DNA of 64,000 bases from Planctomycetota bacterium (lineage in GTDB: Bacteria; Planctomycetota; UBA1135; GCA-002686595), in the NCBI GenBank assembly GCA_016709875.1, contig JADJLZ010000002.1, positions 186,001-250,000 on the forward strand, read 5' to 3'. This document shows, one piece after another, positions 1-8,497 of the stretch; positions within the stretch are counted from its first letter, which is position 1, and each line of letters starts with the position of its first letter. The notes under the pieces were generated by a model. It did not search any database. It had not been told where the DNA came from and worked only from the letters and a program-made list of their open reading frames with translations. Position numbers and translations under genes: made by a program.

Positions 1-858
1 TCGCTGGCCGAGACGCCCTGCCTCTTGCGCCAGTCCAACGGCACGACGCTCTACGCCACGCGCGATCTCGCGGGCCTCTTCCACCGCTGGGATGAGTTCC
101 ACTTCGAGCGCTGCCTGTACGTCGTCGGCGGCGAGCAGAAGCTGCACTTCCGCCAGCTGAAGGCGGTGCTGAAGCGCATGCAGCTCGACTGGGAGCCGCG
201 CGTGGAGCACATCGACTTCGGCCTGCTGCTCGGCCCCGGGCGCGTCAAGCTCGCCAGCCGCAAGGGCGAGGTGCTCGTGCTCGACGACCTCATCGACGAG
301 GTGGTCGAGGAGGCCGCGCGCATCCTGGGCGAGAAGCAGGCCGCGATGGAGCCCGCCGAGCGCTTGCCCGAGGCCAGGCTGGCCGAGGTCGCCGAGGCCG
401 TCGGCATCGGCGCCCTGTGCTTCAACGACCAGAAGCGCGAGCGCATCAAGGACGTGCTCTTCGACAAGGCCGAGATCCTCTCCTTCGAGGGCGACACCGG
501 CCCCTACCTGCAGTACACGCATGCGCGCTTCACGCGCATCCTGGCCAAGGCCGCGAGCGCCGGAGAAGGCGGCGGCACGCCCGACTACGCGCTGCTCGCG
601 GAGGCGGGTCCGATCCTGCTCCACTTCGCGCGCTTCCCCGACGTCGTGCGCTCTTCGGCGGAGCGCTGCGAGCCCTCCGAGCTCGCCCAGTACCTCTTGG
701 GGCTTTGCCGCGAGCTCAATAATTGGTATCGGGAGCACCGCGTACTCGGTCAGGATGCGGCCCTCTCGGCCTCGAGACTGGCTTTGGTACGCGCTTCCAA
801 GACTGTACTCAGCAATGGTTTGCGTCTACTTGGCCTGCGGGCTCCCGAACAGATGTGA
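1..858 (+). CDS. argS: Arginyl-tRNA synthetase, C-terminal part (5' end outside window)
   Basis: This enzyme charges tRNA-Arg with arginine in the cytoplasm. The frame is open from base 1, so the N-terminal part lies upstream of the window. Visible parts are the class I catalytic segment (NGTTLYATRDLA), a KMSK-type loop in variant form (KLASRKGE, where many ArgRS have KMSTRKG) followed by the usual LDDLIDE, and a C-terminal all-alpha DALR anticodon-binding domain that ends in the typical form (NGLRLLGLRAPEQM). The last ~46 codons (from about base 718) use many A/T-ending codons such as AAT, TAT, GTA, GCT and CTA. This is very unlike the near-total G/C-ending usage before and after, although the protein sequence stays normal for the family. 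The identification is firm. Confidence 0.95.
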   Translation, partial: SLAETPCLLRQSNGTTLYATRDLAGLFHRWDEFHFERCLYVVGGEQKLHFRQLKAVLKRMQLDWEPRVEHIDFGLLLGPGRVKLASRKGEVLVLDDLIDEVVEEAARILGEKQAAMEPAERLPEARLAEVAEAVGIGALCFNDQKRERIKDVLFDKAEILSFEGDTGPYLQYTHARFTRILAKAASAGEGGGTPDYALLAEAGPILLHFARFPDVVRSSAERCEPSELAQYLLGLCRELNNWYREHRVLGQDAALSASRLALVRASKTVLSNGLRLLGLRAPEQM

Positions 859-975
859 GCAGGGGCTCAAGTCGGCGCACACCCGCGCCGATGACGCCCA
901 TAGGCAGCTTCTCCCTCACCCCGGGGAAAAGTCTTCCCAGTCCCTCGTGTTCGTGCGTCGCGGTCCCCGGAGGAG

Positions 976-1485
976 TTGGTGATCCAGAGCTACATCCGCG
1001 ATGTCCCGGATTTCCCCAAGCCCGGGATCCTCTTCAAGGACATCACGCCGCTGCTGCAGGACCCCAAGGGCCTCGAGCTCGCGATCGGGGGCCTCGCCAA
1101 ACTCGTCGACCCCGCCTCTTTCGAGATCGTCGTCGGCATCGAGTCGCGCGGCTTCCTGTTCGGCATGGCGGTCGCGCACGCGCTGAAGAAGGGCTTCGTC
1201 CCGATCCGCAAGCCCGGCAAGCTGCCCTGGAAGACCGCCAGCGAGAGCTACCAGCTCGAGTACGGCAGCGACAAGATCGAGATCCACGTCGACGCGCTCA
1301 AGCCCGGACAGCGGGCGCTGCTCGTCGACGATCTGCTCGCGACGGGCGGCACCATGGAGGCCGCGATCAAGCTCGTGCGGCGCATCGGAGGCACTCCGGT
1401 CGCCAGCGCCTTCGTGATCGAGCTCGGCTTCCTCGGAGGCAAGCAGCGCCTCGACATCCCCGTCCACTCCCTCGTCCGGTACTGA
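976..1485 (+). CDS. apt: Adenine phosphoribosyltransferase
   Basis: Apt converts adenine and PRPP to AMP in purine salvage. The protein is about 169 residues, normal for the family. It begins with the typical IRDVPDFPKPGILFKDITPLL segment (quoted in part: IRDVPDFPKPGI) and has the PRPP-binding loop LLVDDLLATGGT near residues 115-126. The start is uncertain: TTG at 976 and GTG at 979 are adjacent in frame, and AGGAG at 971-975 is very close to both. No ATG fits. The gene lies 117 bp after argS and 29 bp before the sigma factor gene, so it may be transcribed with the latter. Confidence 0.93.
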   Translation: MVIQSYIRDVPDFPKPGILFKDITPLLQDPKGLELAIGGLAKLVDPASFEIVVGIESRGFLFGMAVAHALKKGFVPIRKPGKLPWKTASESYQLEYGSDKIEIHVDALKPGQRALLVDDLLATGGTMEAAIKLVRRIGGTPVASAFVIELGFLGGKQRLDIPVHSLVRY

Positions 1486-1514
1486 ACCCCTTTCGCCTCA
1501 GGCAGCACAGCACG

Positions 1515-2453
1515 ATGAGCCCCAAGAAGCCCACGCAGTCGCGCCGGAAGTCCCCCACGACCGGCAAGACCGCGAAGAAGCCCGTCGGCAAGAGCGAACC
1601 GGCGGCGCCGCTGCCGAGCAAACGCCCCGAGCCGCTGAAGCTGAAGAAGATCCACGCGCCCGACCTCGCCGAGCTGCCGACCGAGGACATCTGGGGCCTG
1701 TACAAGAAGGCGCGCAAGACCAAGAACGAACTCGAGCTCGAGCGCCTGCGCAACGTGCTGATGGAGCGCCACTACCCGCTCGTGCGCTACATCGCCGAGC
1801 GCCTGCTGCAGACGCTGCCCAAGTCGATCGAGCTCGACGACCTCGTCTCGGCCGGCCTGTTCGGCCTGATGGACGCGATCCGCGGCTTCGACCCCGAGCG
1901 CAACATCAAGTTCAAGACCTACTGCACGACGCGCATCCGCGGCTCGATCCTCGACCAGCTGCGCTCGCAGGACTGGGTCCCGCGCCTCGTGCGGCTCAAG
2001 GCCAGCCGCATCGACAAGGCCCTGCAGCGCCTGACCGGCGAGTACGGCCGCGAACCCACGCACTCCGAGCTGGCCGCCGAGCTCTCGATGGAGCACGGCG
2101 AGCTGACCGAAGAGATGCTCGGCGCGCACGCCAAGGCGATGTTCTCGCTCTCGGAGAAGTGGGAAGACCGCGACGACGACAGCTCGATCGAGAAGGTCGA
2201 CGTCCTCGAGGACAAGAAGGCCACCGACCCGATCGGCGAGCTGCACCGGCGCGACATGCTGCTCTTCCTGACGCGCTCCTTGACGCACAAGGAGCGCTTC
2301 ATCATCGAGCAGTACTACCAGGTCGGCCACACGATGCGCGAGATCGGCGAGATGCTCGCGTTGACCGAGAGCCGCGTGTGCCAGATCCACTCGAACGTGA
2401 TGGGCCGCTTGAAGGGCCTGCTCGGGCAGAAGTCCGGAACGCTGTTGATGTGA
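1515..2453 (+). CDS. RNA polymerase sigma factor, FliA/WhiG family
   Basis: This is an alternative sigma-70 family factor of 312 residues. It has a basic, Lys-rich N-terminal tail of about 50 residues. A region 2 follows (ELDDLVSAGLFGLMDAI, then the -10-recognition helix ending in RIRGSILDQLRSQDWVPR), then region 3, and a region 4 helix-turn-helix near the C terminus (TMREIGEMLALTESRVCQIH). The RGSILDxLRxxDWxPR signature is characteristic of FliA/WhiG sigmas rather than ECF factors. No flagellar or FlgM-like genes are in the window, so its regulon cannot be inferred here. Its stop (ATGTGA) overlaps the GTG start of the next gene, which suggests translational coupling. Confidence 0.92.
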   Translation: MSPKKPTQSRRKSPTTGKTAKKPVGKSEPAAPLPSKRPEPLKLKKIHAPDLAELPTEDIWGLYKKARKTKNELELERLRNVLMERHYPLVRYIAERLLQTLPKSIELDDLVSAGLFGLMDAIRGFDPERNIKFKTYCTTRIRGSILDQLRSQDWVPRLVRLKASRIDKALQRLTGEYGREPTHSELAAELSMEHGELTEEMLGAHAKAMFSLSEKWEDRDDDSSIEKVDVLEDKKATDPIGELHRRDMLLFLTRSLTHKERFIIEQYYQVGHTMREIGEMLALTESRVCQIHSNVMGRLKGLLGQKSGTLLM

Positions 2454-3553
2454 AGGGCTGCCTGGCGAAGACGCTCGTTTCGGGCGCGCTGGCGCTCGCC
2501 GTCCTCGCCGGAGCCTGGATCGTCCTCGAACGCAGGAGCACCAGTGTGCTCGAGGAGGCGCGTGCGCGCTGGGACGCGAGCGGCGCGCCCCAGGGCGCCA
2601 ATCAGGTGCTCCCGCCGATCGACGCCGCGCAGGATGCCGGTCCGATCTACACCCAGGTCGCGCGGAGCTGGGCCAGCGCGGGCGCGGACAAGTCGGCGCA
2701 CGAGGCGCAAGTGCGCGAGCGCATGCACGCGGCGGCGCAGCTCTCCGCCTGCCGACTCTGGCGCGCGGACATGCGCGATCTCGACGCGCAGACGATCGCC
2801 GGTCTGGCCGCACTGACGCAGGACTGCCTGCTCCCCGCCGCGGACCGGGCCCAGGCCGCCGGCGACGCGGACGGCGCGTGGACCGCAATCGAATCGGTGC
2901 TCGCGCTCGCCGCGCACCTGCGCGAGGACCCGCTGGTCGCCTCGCTGGTGCTGAGCCGCGTGATCGCAGCGCAGGGCTTCGAGAAACTGCGCGCCTTCCT
3001 CGGCGTGCTCCCGCTCGACGCCGCGCACGCGCGGCAGCTGCTCGCGAGCGTGCAGCGCCTCCACCCCGAGTTCGACGTGCTGCGCGCCCTCGACGGCGAG
3101 CGCGTGCTGGTCGCCGAACCCGCCTGGGAGTCGCTCGTCGGCGAGCGCGCGCTGCTCGCGCCCTGGCGGCGCCTCGACGAGAAGCAGTACCTCGAGCTGG
3201 CCGAGCTCGCGCGCGAGCAGCTCGCATCGAAACCCTGGGAGCCCCTCGCCGTGCCGGAGGTGCCGGAGATCTACCCGGTAACGCGCGTGATGAGCGCGGG
3301 CTTCGCCAAGCTCGGCGGTGCGTGGGTGCTCGAAGAACGCCACGCACGCGACCTCGCGGAGATCGCCCTGCGCCTCGCGATCGCGCGCGCGGAGTCGGGC
3401 CGCTACCCCGACGAGCTCGCCGAACTCGGCGCGCACCCGATCGAGCCGGTGAGCAGGCGCGGCTACTCGTACACGCGCGACGGCGCGGGCTGCACGCTGG
3501 CGCTGCCCGAAGGTCCGCACAGTGCGGGAACGACCTGGTCGCTCCCCCGCTGA
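2450..3553 (+). CDS. Membrane-anchored protein of unknown function
   Basis: The protein has 367 residues if it starts at the GTG that overlaps the upstream sigma stop codon. Residues about 5-24 form one hydrophobic segment (signal anchor or signal peptide), so the bulk is probably periplasmic. The rest is mostly helical and rich in Ala, Leu, Arg and Glu. Near the C terminus is a run of the kind LAEIALRLAIARAESGRYPDE, then a short beta segment (GYSYTRDGAG). Similar helices followed by 'RYP-xxL' are common in planctomycete exported proteins of unknown role. The start overlap suggests co-expression with the sigma factor, and a link to its activity (for example anchoring or sensing) is only a guess. 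Confidence 0.7.
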   Translation: MKGCLAKTLVSGALALAVLAGAWIVLERRSTSVLEEARARWDASGAPQGANQVLPPIDAAQDAGPIYTQVARSWASAGADKSAHEAQVRERMHAAAQLSACRLWRADMRDLDAQTIAGLAALTQDCLLPAADRAQAAGDADGAWTAIESVLALAAHLREDPLVASLVLSRVIAAQGFEKLRAFLGVLPLDAAHARQLLASVQRLHPEFDVLRALDGERVLVAEPAWESLVGERALLAPWRRLDEKQYLELAELAREQLASKPWEPLAVPEVPEIYPVTRVMSAGFAKLGGAWVLEERHARDLAEIALRLAIARAESGRYPDELAELGAHPIEPVSRRGYSYTRDGAGCTLALPEGPHSAGTTWSLPR

Positions 3554-3559
3554 GTCCGC

Positions 3560-6409
3560 CTACTTCATCCGCTGCTCGCGAAACTCGACGTACTCGGGCC
3601 GCGCGCGCAGCGGCGCCGCCTTCTGGCTGCGCTCGAACATCTCCCAGATCTCGGTGTCGAGCTTGCGCAGCGACGCGATCGTCTCGACCGCGAGCTTCGC
3701 GTAGGCGCTCGCGGCCGCTTCGCGCTCCGCGTCGGCGAGCTTCTCGTCCGCCGCCGCGGCGCCGATGCAGCCCGCGAGCGCGCGGATCGCGAGCCAGTGC
3801 GTCTTGTCCTCGCGCAGCGAGGTCACCGGCGGGAGCTCGCGCAGCGCGTCGGCTGCAGAAGCGTGCTGGCCGAGCCCGAGGAGCGCTTCCGCCAGGCCGA
3901 CCTGTGCGTCGGCGATCTGGTCGAGCAGCGTCGCGTCGCCAGCATTGCCCTTCGCGAGCGAGCGGAAGAGCGCGAGGCTCTCCTCCTGCCGCGTGCGCGC
4001 CTCCGCGAACCTGCCCTGGGCGCGGACGACGTCGGCACTCGCGTCGAGCGTCTCCGCGAGCGTCGAGGCGTAGACCGGAACATCCGGGTAGCGGCCGCGC
4101 AGCGCGCGCGCGGCATCGACCGCGAGGTCGGCGTATTCACGCGCCTCGTCGAGCTGCTGCTCCTGCGTCAGCAGCGAGCTCAGGTTGGTCGCGGCCACGA
4201 TATGCCCCTGCCAGTACAGCGGCACATCGGGGTTCTCCTTCGCCAGCTGGCGCCAGGTTTCGACCGCGCTGCGCACGATCGGACGGCCCTCGTCCATCCG
4301 GTCCTGGCTCATCAAGAGCCAGCCGTAGGTGATCTGGCTCTGGCCGAGGCCCTCGCGGAAGCTCGTGTTCGCCGGATCGGCCGCGACGATCCTCGTGCGC
4401 AGCTCGTAGGCCTTGCGGTGGTCCTCGAGCGCCTCCGCGGCCTTGCGCTGGTCGCGGTGCACGCTCGCGAGCGTGCTCCAGGCCCAGGCCTCCTTGCGGT
4501 CGTTCTCGTTCACGTCCTTGACCGCGTCGCGCAGGCCCGCGTAGATCGCGATCGACCTGACGAAGGCCTCGGCCGCCTCGTCGAGCTTGCCCTGCGTGCG
4601 CAGGGACGCGCCGCGCAGGCTGAGCAGCTCCGCGCGCAGGCTGCGCCCGTCGGCGTCGAGCTTCTCGCCCAGCGCATCGAGCGCGGCGAGCACGTCGAGA
4701 CGCAGCGCATCGGCCTGGGCCGCCTTGCCCGCGCTCTCGAGCACGTCGGCCTGCGCTGCGAGCGTGCGTGCGATCGCGCGCCGGTAGCGGGGCTGTTCGG
4801 GGAACTCGCGCGCGAGGGTTTCGAGGATCTCCCGCTCCGCCTTCCAGGCATCGCTCGCCTCGGCCGGACGCCCGAGCTTCTCCGCGAGCTCGCCGAGCGT
4901 GTGCTGCACGCGCGCGGTCTCCTCGCGCAGGCGCGGGTCGCTGCCCTGCTCCTCGAGGAAGCCGCGGTAGAACGCGAGCGCATCGGCCAGCACGTCGCGC
5001 CGCACGCTCTGCACCTGCGGCACCTTCTCGAGCTTGTGCTCGCCCAGGCGCGTGAGCATCGTCTGCACCGCGAGCAGCGCGCGGTCGAAGTTCTTCTGCG
5101 CGCGCGCCTCCTTCTCCTCGATGCGCACGCGCGCCTCGCGCTGCACGAGCGCGTAGCCGAGTGGCCCGCCGACGACGAGCAGCCCGCCGAGCACGAGACC
5201 GACGGCGGCCGCAGGGTTGCGCTGCGTCCAGCGCCGCGCGCGCAACAGCAGGCTCGCGCGCCGCGCCGCGATCGGGCGCTTGTCGAGCACGCGCTCGAGG
5301 TCGCGCGCGAAGTCCGCGGCGCTCGCATAGCGGCGCTCGCGGTCGCGCTCCATCGCGGTCAAGCAGACGGTCTCGGCATCCCAGCTGACCTGGGCGTTGC
5401 ATGCGCGCAGCGCCCGCGGCTTGCCTTCCTGGATGCGCCGGCGCGTCGTCTCGGTGTTCTCGCTCGAGTAGGGCGAGCGCAGCGCGAGCAGCTCGTAGAG
5501 CGTCGCGCCGAGCGCGTACACGTCGGCGCGCGCGTCGAGCGCTGCGTGCTCGCCGGCGAGCTGCTCGGGCGGCATGTAGGGCAGCGAGCCGAGCTGCGCG
5601 CCGGTGCGCGTCAGTTTGCTCGTCTCGCCCGAACTGCTCGCCAGACCGAAGTCGAGCAGCATCACGCGTCCGCCCGGCGTGATCATGATGTTCGAGGGCT
5701 TGAGGTCGCGGTGCAGCACGCCGCGCCGGTGCGCGTGGTCGAGGGCCGACGCGGCCTGGTGCAGGATGCGCAGGCAGGCCTCGGTGTAGGCGCCTTCGAA
5801 GACCCAGCTCAGCGCGCCGTCCTCGGCCTGCTGCGCGGCGGCGGGAGTGCGCGCGCGGATCGCCGCGGCGAGCTCCTGCGCGGTGAGCGCGCCGGGGTCC
5901 TTCGAGGCGAGCTCGGCGAGCGCATCGCCGAGCGTGCAGCCGACGACGCGTTCCATCGCGAAATACGGGATGCCGCTCGCCTCACCCACCGAGTACACGG
6001 GCACGATGCCCGGGTGCTGCACACGCGCGATCGTCTCGACCTCGCGCCGGAAGCGTTCGCGCGCGCCGGGGAAGAAGAGCTGCTCGGGCCGCACGATCTT
6101 GAGCGCGACCTCGCGGCCGAGCGACTCCTGCCGCGCGAGGAACACGACGCCCATTCCGCCGCCGCCGATGCGCGAGAGCAGCCGGAATTCGCCCAGGCGC
6201 TCGGGAATCGCGCCTCCCTCGAGGTCGCTCGAGCCCTCGACCAGTCCCACCCGCCGCAGGGCGAGAATGCTCTGTCGGATGCGCGCCGCGCGCGAAGGAT
6301 GCGCGCGGCAGGCCTCCTCGATCGCGGAATCGCCGCGCTCCTCGAGGTCGGACAATACGCCCGCCACGATTTCTTGCAGAGCCTCGGATTCGGGATCGAG
6401 CGGCTGCAT
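3560..6409 (-). CDS. Hanks-type serine/threonine protein kinase with C-terminal helical repeats
   Basis: A membrane-anchored kinase of 949 residues. A short N-terminal helical region (1-70) precedes the kinase domain. The Gly-rich loop is IGGGGMGVVF (81-90), the ATP-binding Lys is K104, the catalytic loop is HRDLKPSN (233-240) and the metal-binding motif is DFG (253-255). An insertion of roughly 45 residues lies between the hinge (MERVVG, about 152-157) and the helix before the catalytic loop. One transmembrane segment falls near 396-418. The extracytoplasmic or C-terminal half (about 440-949) is Ala/Leu/Glu-rich helical repeats resembling TPRs. All catalytic residues are present, so it should be active. 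Such kinases are abundant in planctomycetes, and the substrates cannot be deduced. It is convergent with the preceding gene. Confidence 0.92.
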   Translation of the reverse strand: MQPLDPESEALQEIVAGVLSDLEERGDSAIEEACRAHPSRAARIRQSILALRRVGLVEGSSDLEGGAIPERLGEFRLLSRIGGGGMGVVFLARQESLGREVALKIVRPEQLFFPGARERFRREVETIARVQHPGIVPVYSVGEASGIPYFAMERVVGCTLGDALAELASKDPGALTAQELAAAIRARTPAAAQQAEDGALSWVFEGAYTEACLRILHQAASALDHAHRRGVLHRDLKPSNIMITPGGRVMLLDFGLASSSGETSKLTRTGAQLGSLPYMPPEQLAGEHAALDARADVYALGATLYELLALRSPYSSENTETTRRRIQEGKPRALRACNAQVSWDAETVCLTAMERDRERRYASAADFARDLERVLDKRPIAARRASLLLRARRWTQRNPAAAVGLVLGGLLVVGGPLGYALVQREARVRIEEKEARAQKNFDRALLAVQTMLTRLGEHKLEKVPQVQSVRRDVLADALAFYRGFLEEQGSDPRLREETARVQHTLGELAEKLGRPAEASDAWKAEREILETLAREFPEQPRYRRAIARTLAAQADVLESAGKAAQADALRLDVLAALDALGEKLDADGRSLRAELLSLRGASLRTQGKLDEAAEAFVRSIAIYAGLRDAVKDVNENDRKEAWAWSTLASVHRDQRKAAEALEDHRKAYELRTRIVAADPANTSFREGLGQSQITYGWLLMSQDRMDEGRPIVRSAVETWRQLAKENPDVPLYWQGHIVAATNLSSLLTQEQQLDEAREYADLAVDAARALRGRYPDVPVYASTLAETLDASADVVRAQGRFAEARTRQEESLALFRSLAKGNAGDATLLDQIADAQVGLAEALLGLGQHASAADALRELPPVTSLREDKTHWLAIRALAGCIGAAAADEKLADAEREAAASAYAKLAVETIASLRKLDTEIWEMFERSQKAAPLRARPEYVEFREQRMK

Positions 6410-6453
6410 GTGGGGCTGTGCGGGTCCTCCATCCTAGCGCCCGCCGGAAATGC

Positions 6454-6507
6454 GCGAGGGGCGCCGAGCGGCGCCCCTCGCTTGTCCTCACGCTCCTTGC
6501 GGAGCGT
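6454..6507 (-). terminator. Two tandem hairpins downstream of the secreted-protein gene
   Basis: A perfect 12-bp stem with a 4-nt loop occupies 6454-6481 (GCGAGGGGCGCC / GGCGCCCCTCGC). A 7-bp stem with a 4-nt loop sits at 6490-6507 (ACGCTCC / GGAGCGT). Both are just beyond the stop codon at 6513 on the minus strand. The T-run after the larger stem is short, so termination efficiency is uncertain. Confidence 0.6.
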
Positions 6508-6512
6508 TCAGC

Positions 6513-8243
6513 TCACTGGTTCCAGGTGACGTCGAAGGCCTGCGTCGTGTTGAACGTCGCAGTGCCCGCGCAACCGCCGAGCACGATCGGGTCGCGGTAG
6601 TAGACCTGGTAGTAGCGGTGCGCGCCCGGGGTGATCATGTCACCCAGGGTCGCCGAGCGCAGCGAGACGGGCATGTCGCCCACGGCGGGTGCCGTGATCG
6701 AGCCGCCGACCGCGTTCTTGGTGTAGAGGCGCTTCAGCGAACCCGCCGCGCAACGCACGCCCTGGCCGAAGGCCGAGCCGTTGTTGGAGGCGTCGCCCTG
6801 GAGGACGATGCTGGTCGCGGTGGCCTTTTCACCGAGGGTGTTGAACACGACCGTGTCGATCGTGAGCGAAGCGTTGCCGGTGCCGAGCAGCGCGGCGCCG
6901 CCGGTGCTGGAGGAGTTGTCGCAGCCCTGGCCCGGGAACACCGCGGGGTTGTTGCACGGGCAGGGGAGCACGCCGGACGTACCCGGATCGCAGAAGGAGA
7001 CCATCGGGCCGCCCGGGCTACCCGAGGGGGCGTCCACGGTCGTCGCGACGTTCATGACCGTCTTGAAGGTGGTCAGGACGGCCTGCGAGGTCGAGGGGCC
7101 GACGTTCGCGTCGAAGCGGAAGGTGTACATGGTGCCCCAGCGGATCGCGTTGGCGCTCTGGTTCTGGGCGAAGGGCGTGGTCGACCAGTTGAGGACGCCG
7201 CCGTTGATCGAGCTCGTCCAGTCGGTGCCGCTGAAGTCCACGTTGCCCGGGCCGTCGCCGTCGTGATAAGCGACGTCGTGGAAGCCGATGTTCGTGATGT
7301 TGGCGCTGCCGACGGGGATGCCGAAGCCGCCGATGGAAGCGTCGGAGTTCATGTTGAACAGCGCGTACTCGTAGTGCCACTGGCCGCCACCGAGGGGTGT
7401 CACGTTCCAGCCGAGGACGACGCGCCCGTCACCGGGGATGTCGATGTTGGTCGTCTGCACGCCGGCTTCGACCGTGGCCCAGGCCATGATGGCCGGGTTC
7501 TCGCGCACCGTGCTGCCGGCGTACGAGAAGTTCCAGACCGTGCCCGAGCCGGTGGCGGCGACGGGGCGGTAGGAGCAGTTGTTGTCGTTGTTGCCGGCCG
7601 TGGCGTCGTCCTGCGTGACGTACTGCGCCTCGGCGAAGTAGTGGACGCTCGTGCCCGAGGTTTCGAGGTCAGCCGTGTCGACGCGGCAGCGGCGTGCGAC
7701 CGAGCCGGAGTAGCTCGGGTTCGCGGGCGGGTAGGTGAACACGCCGGTCGTGGCGTTGACCTGCCAGCGCGGGCCCGCGCCGTTCTGCCCGCCGTTGCGC
7801 GAGGCGGTGTAGGGGTCGGAGCAGCGCACGCCCAGGTGCGTGCCGTCGGTGGACTGGCAGCCCGAGCAGCACAGGTTGTTCGAGAGGGCGAAGAAGCCGT
7901 GCTTCAGCCAGCTCATGCCGATCTGCTCGAAGTGGCCGGCGCCGTTGACGAGCTTGTGCTTGTAGAGGTTGTTGTCGATCACCGGGTGCTGGTTCGTGCT
8001 CGAGAACCAGTTGCACCACACGGTGCCGATGTTGCACGAGTAGGTCCCGAAGGCGACCGCGTCGTAGCTCGTGCTTCCGATCGTCTGGCCGGCGTAGTTC
8101 GCGATGTCCTGCAAGTCGCCGACGATGATGTCGGGGCCGACCGAGGCATTGCAGTTGGTCTGCGCGAAGGCGCCGAGGGAGAGCGCGGCCACCCCGGCCA
8201 CGGCGGAGCCGGTGCGGAGCACCGATTTCAGGATGTTCGTCAT
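6513..8243 (-). CDS. Secreted protein with a 'CPC-YYRDP' C-terminal domain
   Basis: The protein has 576 residues and a clear N-terminal signal peptide (hydrophobic stretch ending GAFAQ, cleavage near residue 28). The mature protein is rich in Asn, Gly, Thr and aromatic residues and has several Cys pairs (CNIGTVWC, CCSGC), typical of a disulfide-stabilised extracellular beta protein. No known catalytic motif was recognised. Residues about 417-576 form a domain starting FCDPG, then CPCNN, GQGCDNSS, FGQGVRCAAG, YYQVYYRDP and a terminal TFNTTQAFDVTW. The same domain ends the two secreted paralogs encoded at 14.2-19.8 kb, although the N-terminal parts are unrelated. The gene has its own promoter candidate, an upstream palindrome and a hairpin terminator. 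Confidence 0.8.
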   Translation of the reverse strand: MTNILKSVLRTGSAVAGVAALSLGAFAQTNCNASVGPDIIVGDLQDIANYAGQTIGSTSYDAVAFGTYSCNIGTVWCNWFSSTNQHPVIDNNLYKHKLVNGAGHFEQIGMSWLKHGFFALSNNLCCSGCQSTDGTHLGVRCSDPYTASRNGGQNGAGPRWQVNATTGVFTYPPANPSYSGSVARRCRVDTADLETSGTSVHYFAEAQYVTQDDATAGNNDNNCSYRPVAATGSGTVWNFSYAGSTVRENPAIMAWATVEAGVQTTNIDIPGDGRVVLGWNVTPLGGGQWHYEYALFNMNSDASIGGFGIPVGSANITNIGFHDVAYHDGDGPGNVDFSGTDWTSSINGGVLNWSTTPFAQNQSANAIRWGTMYTFRFDANVGPSTSQAVLTTFKTVMNVATTVDAPSGSPGGPMVSFCDPGTSGVLPCPCNNPAVFPGQGCDNSSSTGGAALLGTGNASLTIDTVVFNTLGEKATATSIVLQGDASNNGSAFGQGVRCAAGSLKRLYTKNAVGGSITAPAVGDMPVSLRSATLGDMITPGAHRYYQVYYRDPIVLGGCAGTATFNTTQAFDVTWNQ

Positions 8244-8346
8244 TTCAGCAAGTCCTTTGGGTTCGAATCACGTCTGTCTCGAAGTGCGTATGTACGGGTG
8301 TCCGGGCAAGCTCGCTCGAGGCTGCCAGCGCCGTTGCGTCCGGGAG

Positions 8347-8376
8347 ATCGTACGCGACGTTCCCGAAAACGGTCAA
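8347..8376 (-). promoter_or_regulatory. Sigma-70-like promoter candidate for the secreted-protein gene
   Basis: On the minus strand TTGACC (8371-8376) and TACGAT (8347-8352) are separated by 18 bp, close to a -35/-10 pair. Transcription from here would give a leader of about 95 nt before the ATG at 8243. The leader has AGGA about 9 nt before the start. Confidence 0.45.
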
Positions 8377-8403
8377 CGACCGGGCCTTCGGAGACGAGCA
8401 AAC

Positions 8404-8424
8404 AAGTGAGGAGGTTCCTCACTT
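8404..8424. promoter_or_regulatory. Perfect 9-bp inverted repeat upstream of the promoter candidate
   Basis: AAGTGAGGA-GGT-TCCTCACTT is perfectly self-complementary apart from the 3-nt centre. It lies about 28 bp upstream of the candidate -35 element of the secreted-protein gene, a position suited to an activator or repressor site. It is not followed by a T-run, so a terminator role is less likely. Confidence 0.45.
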
Positions 8425-8497
8425 CCGCTGGGGAGTTGTGGGTAGGAGGTGCAAGGGTCCTCGAAACCCTACCCCACGCGGGAGCCTTCGGACGGCC

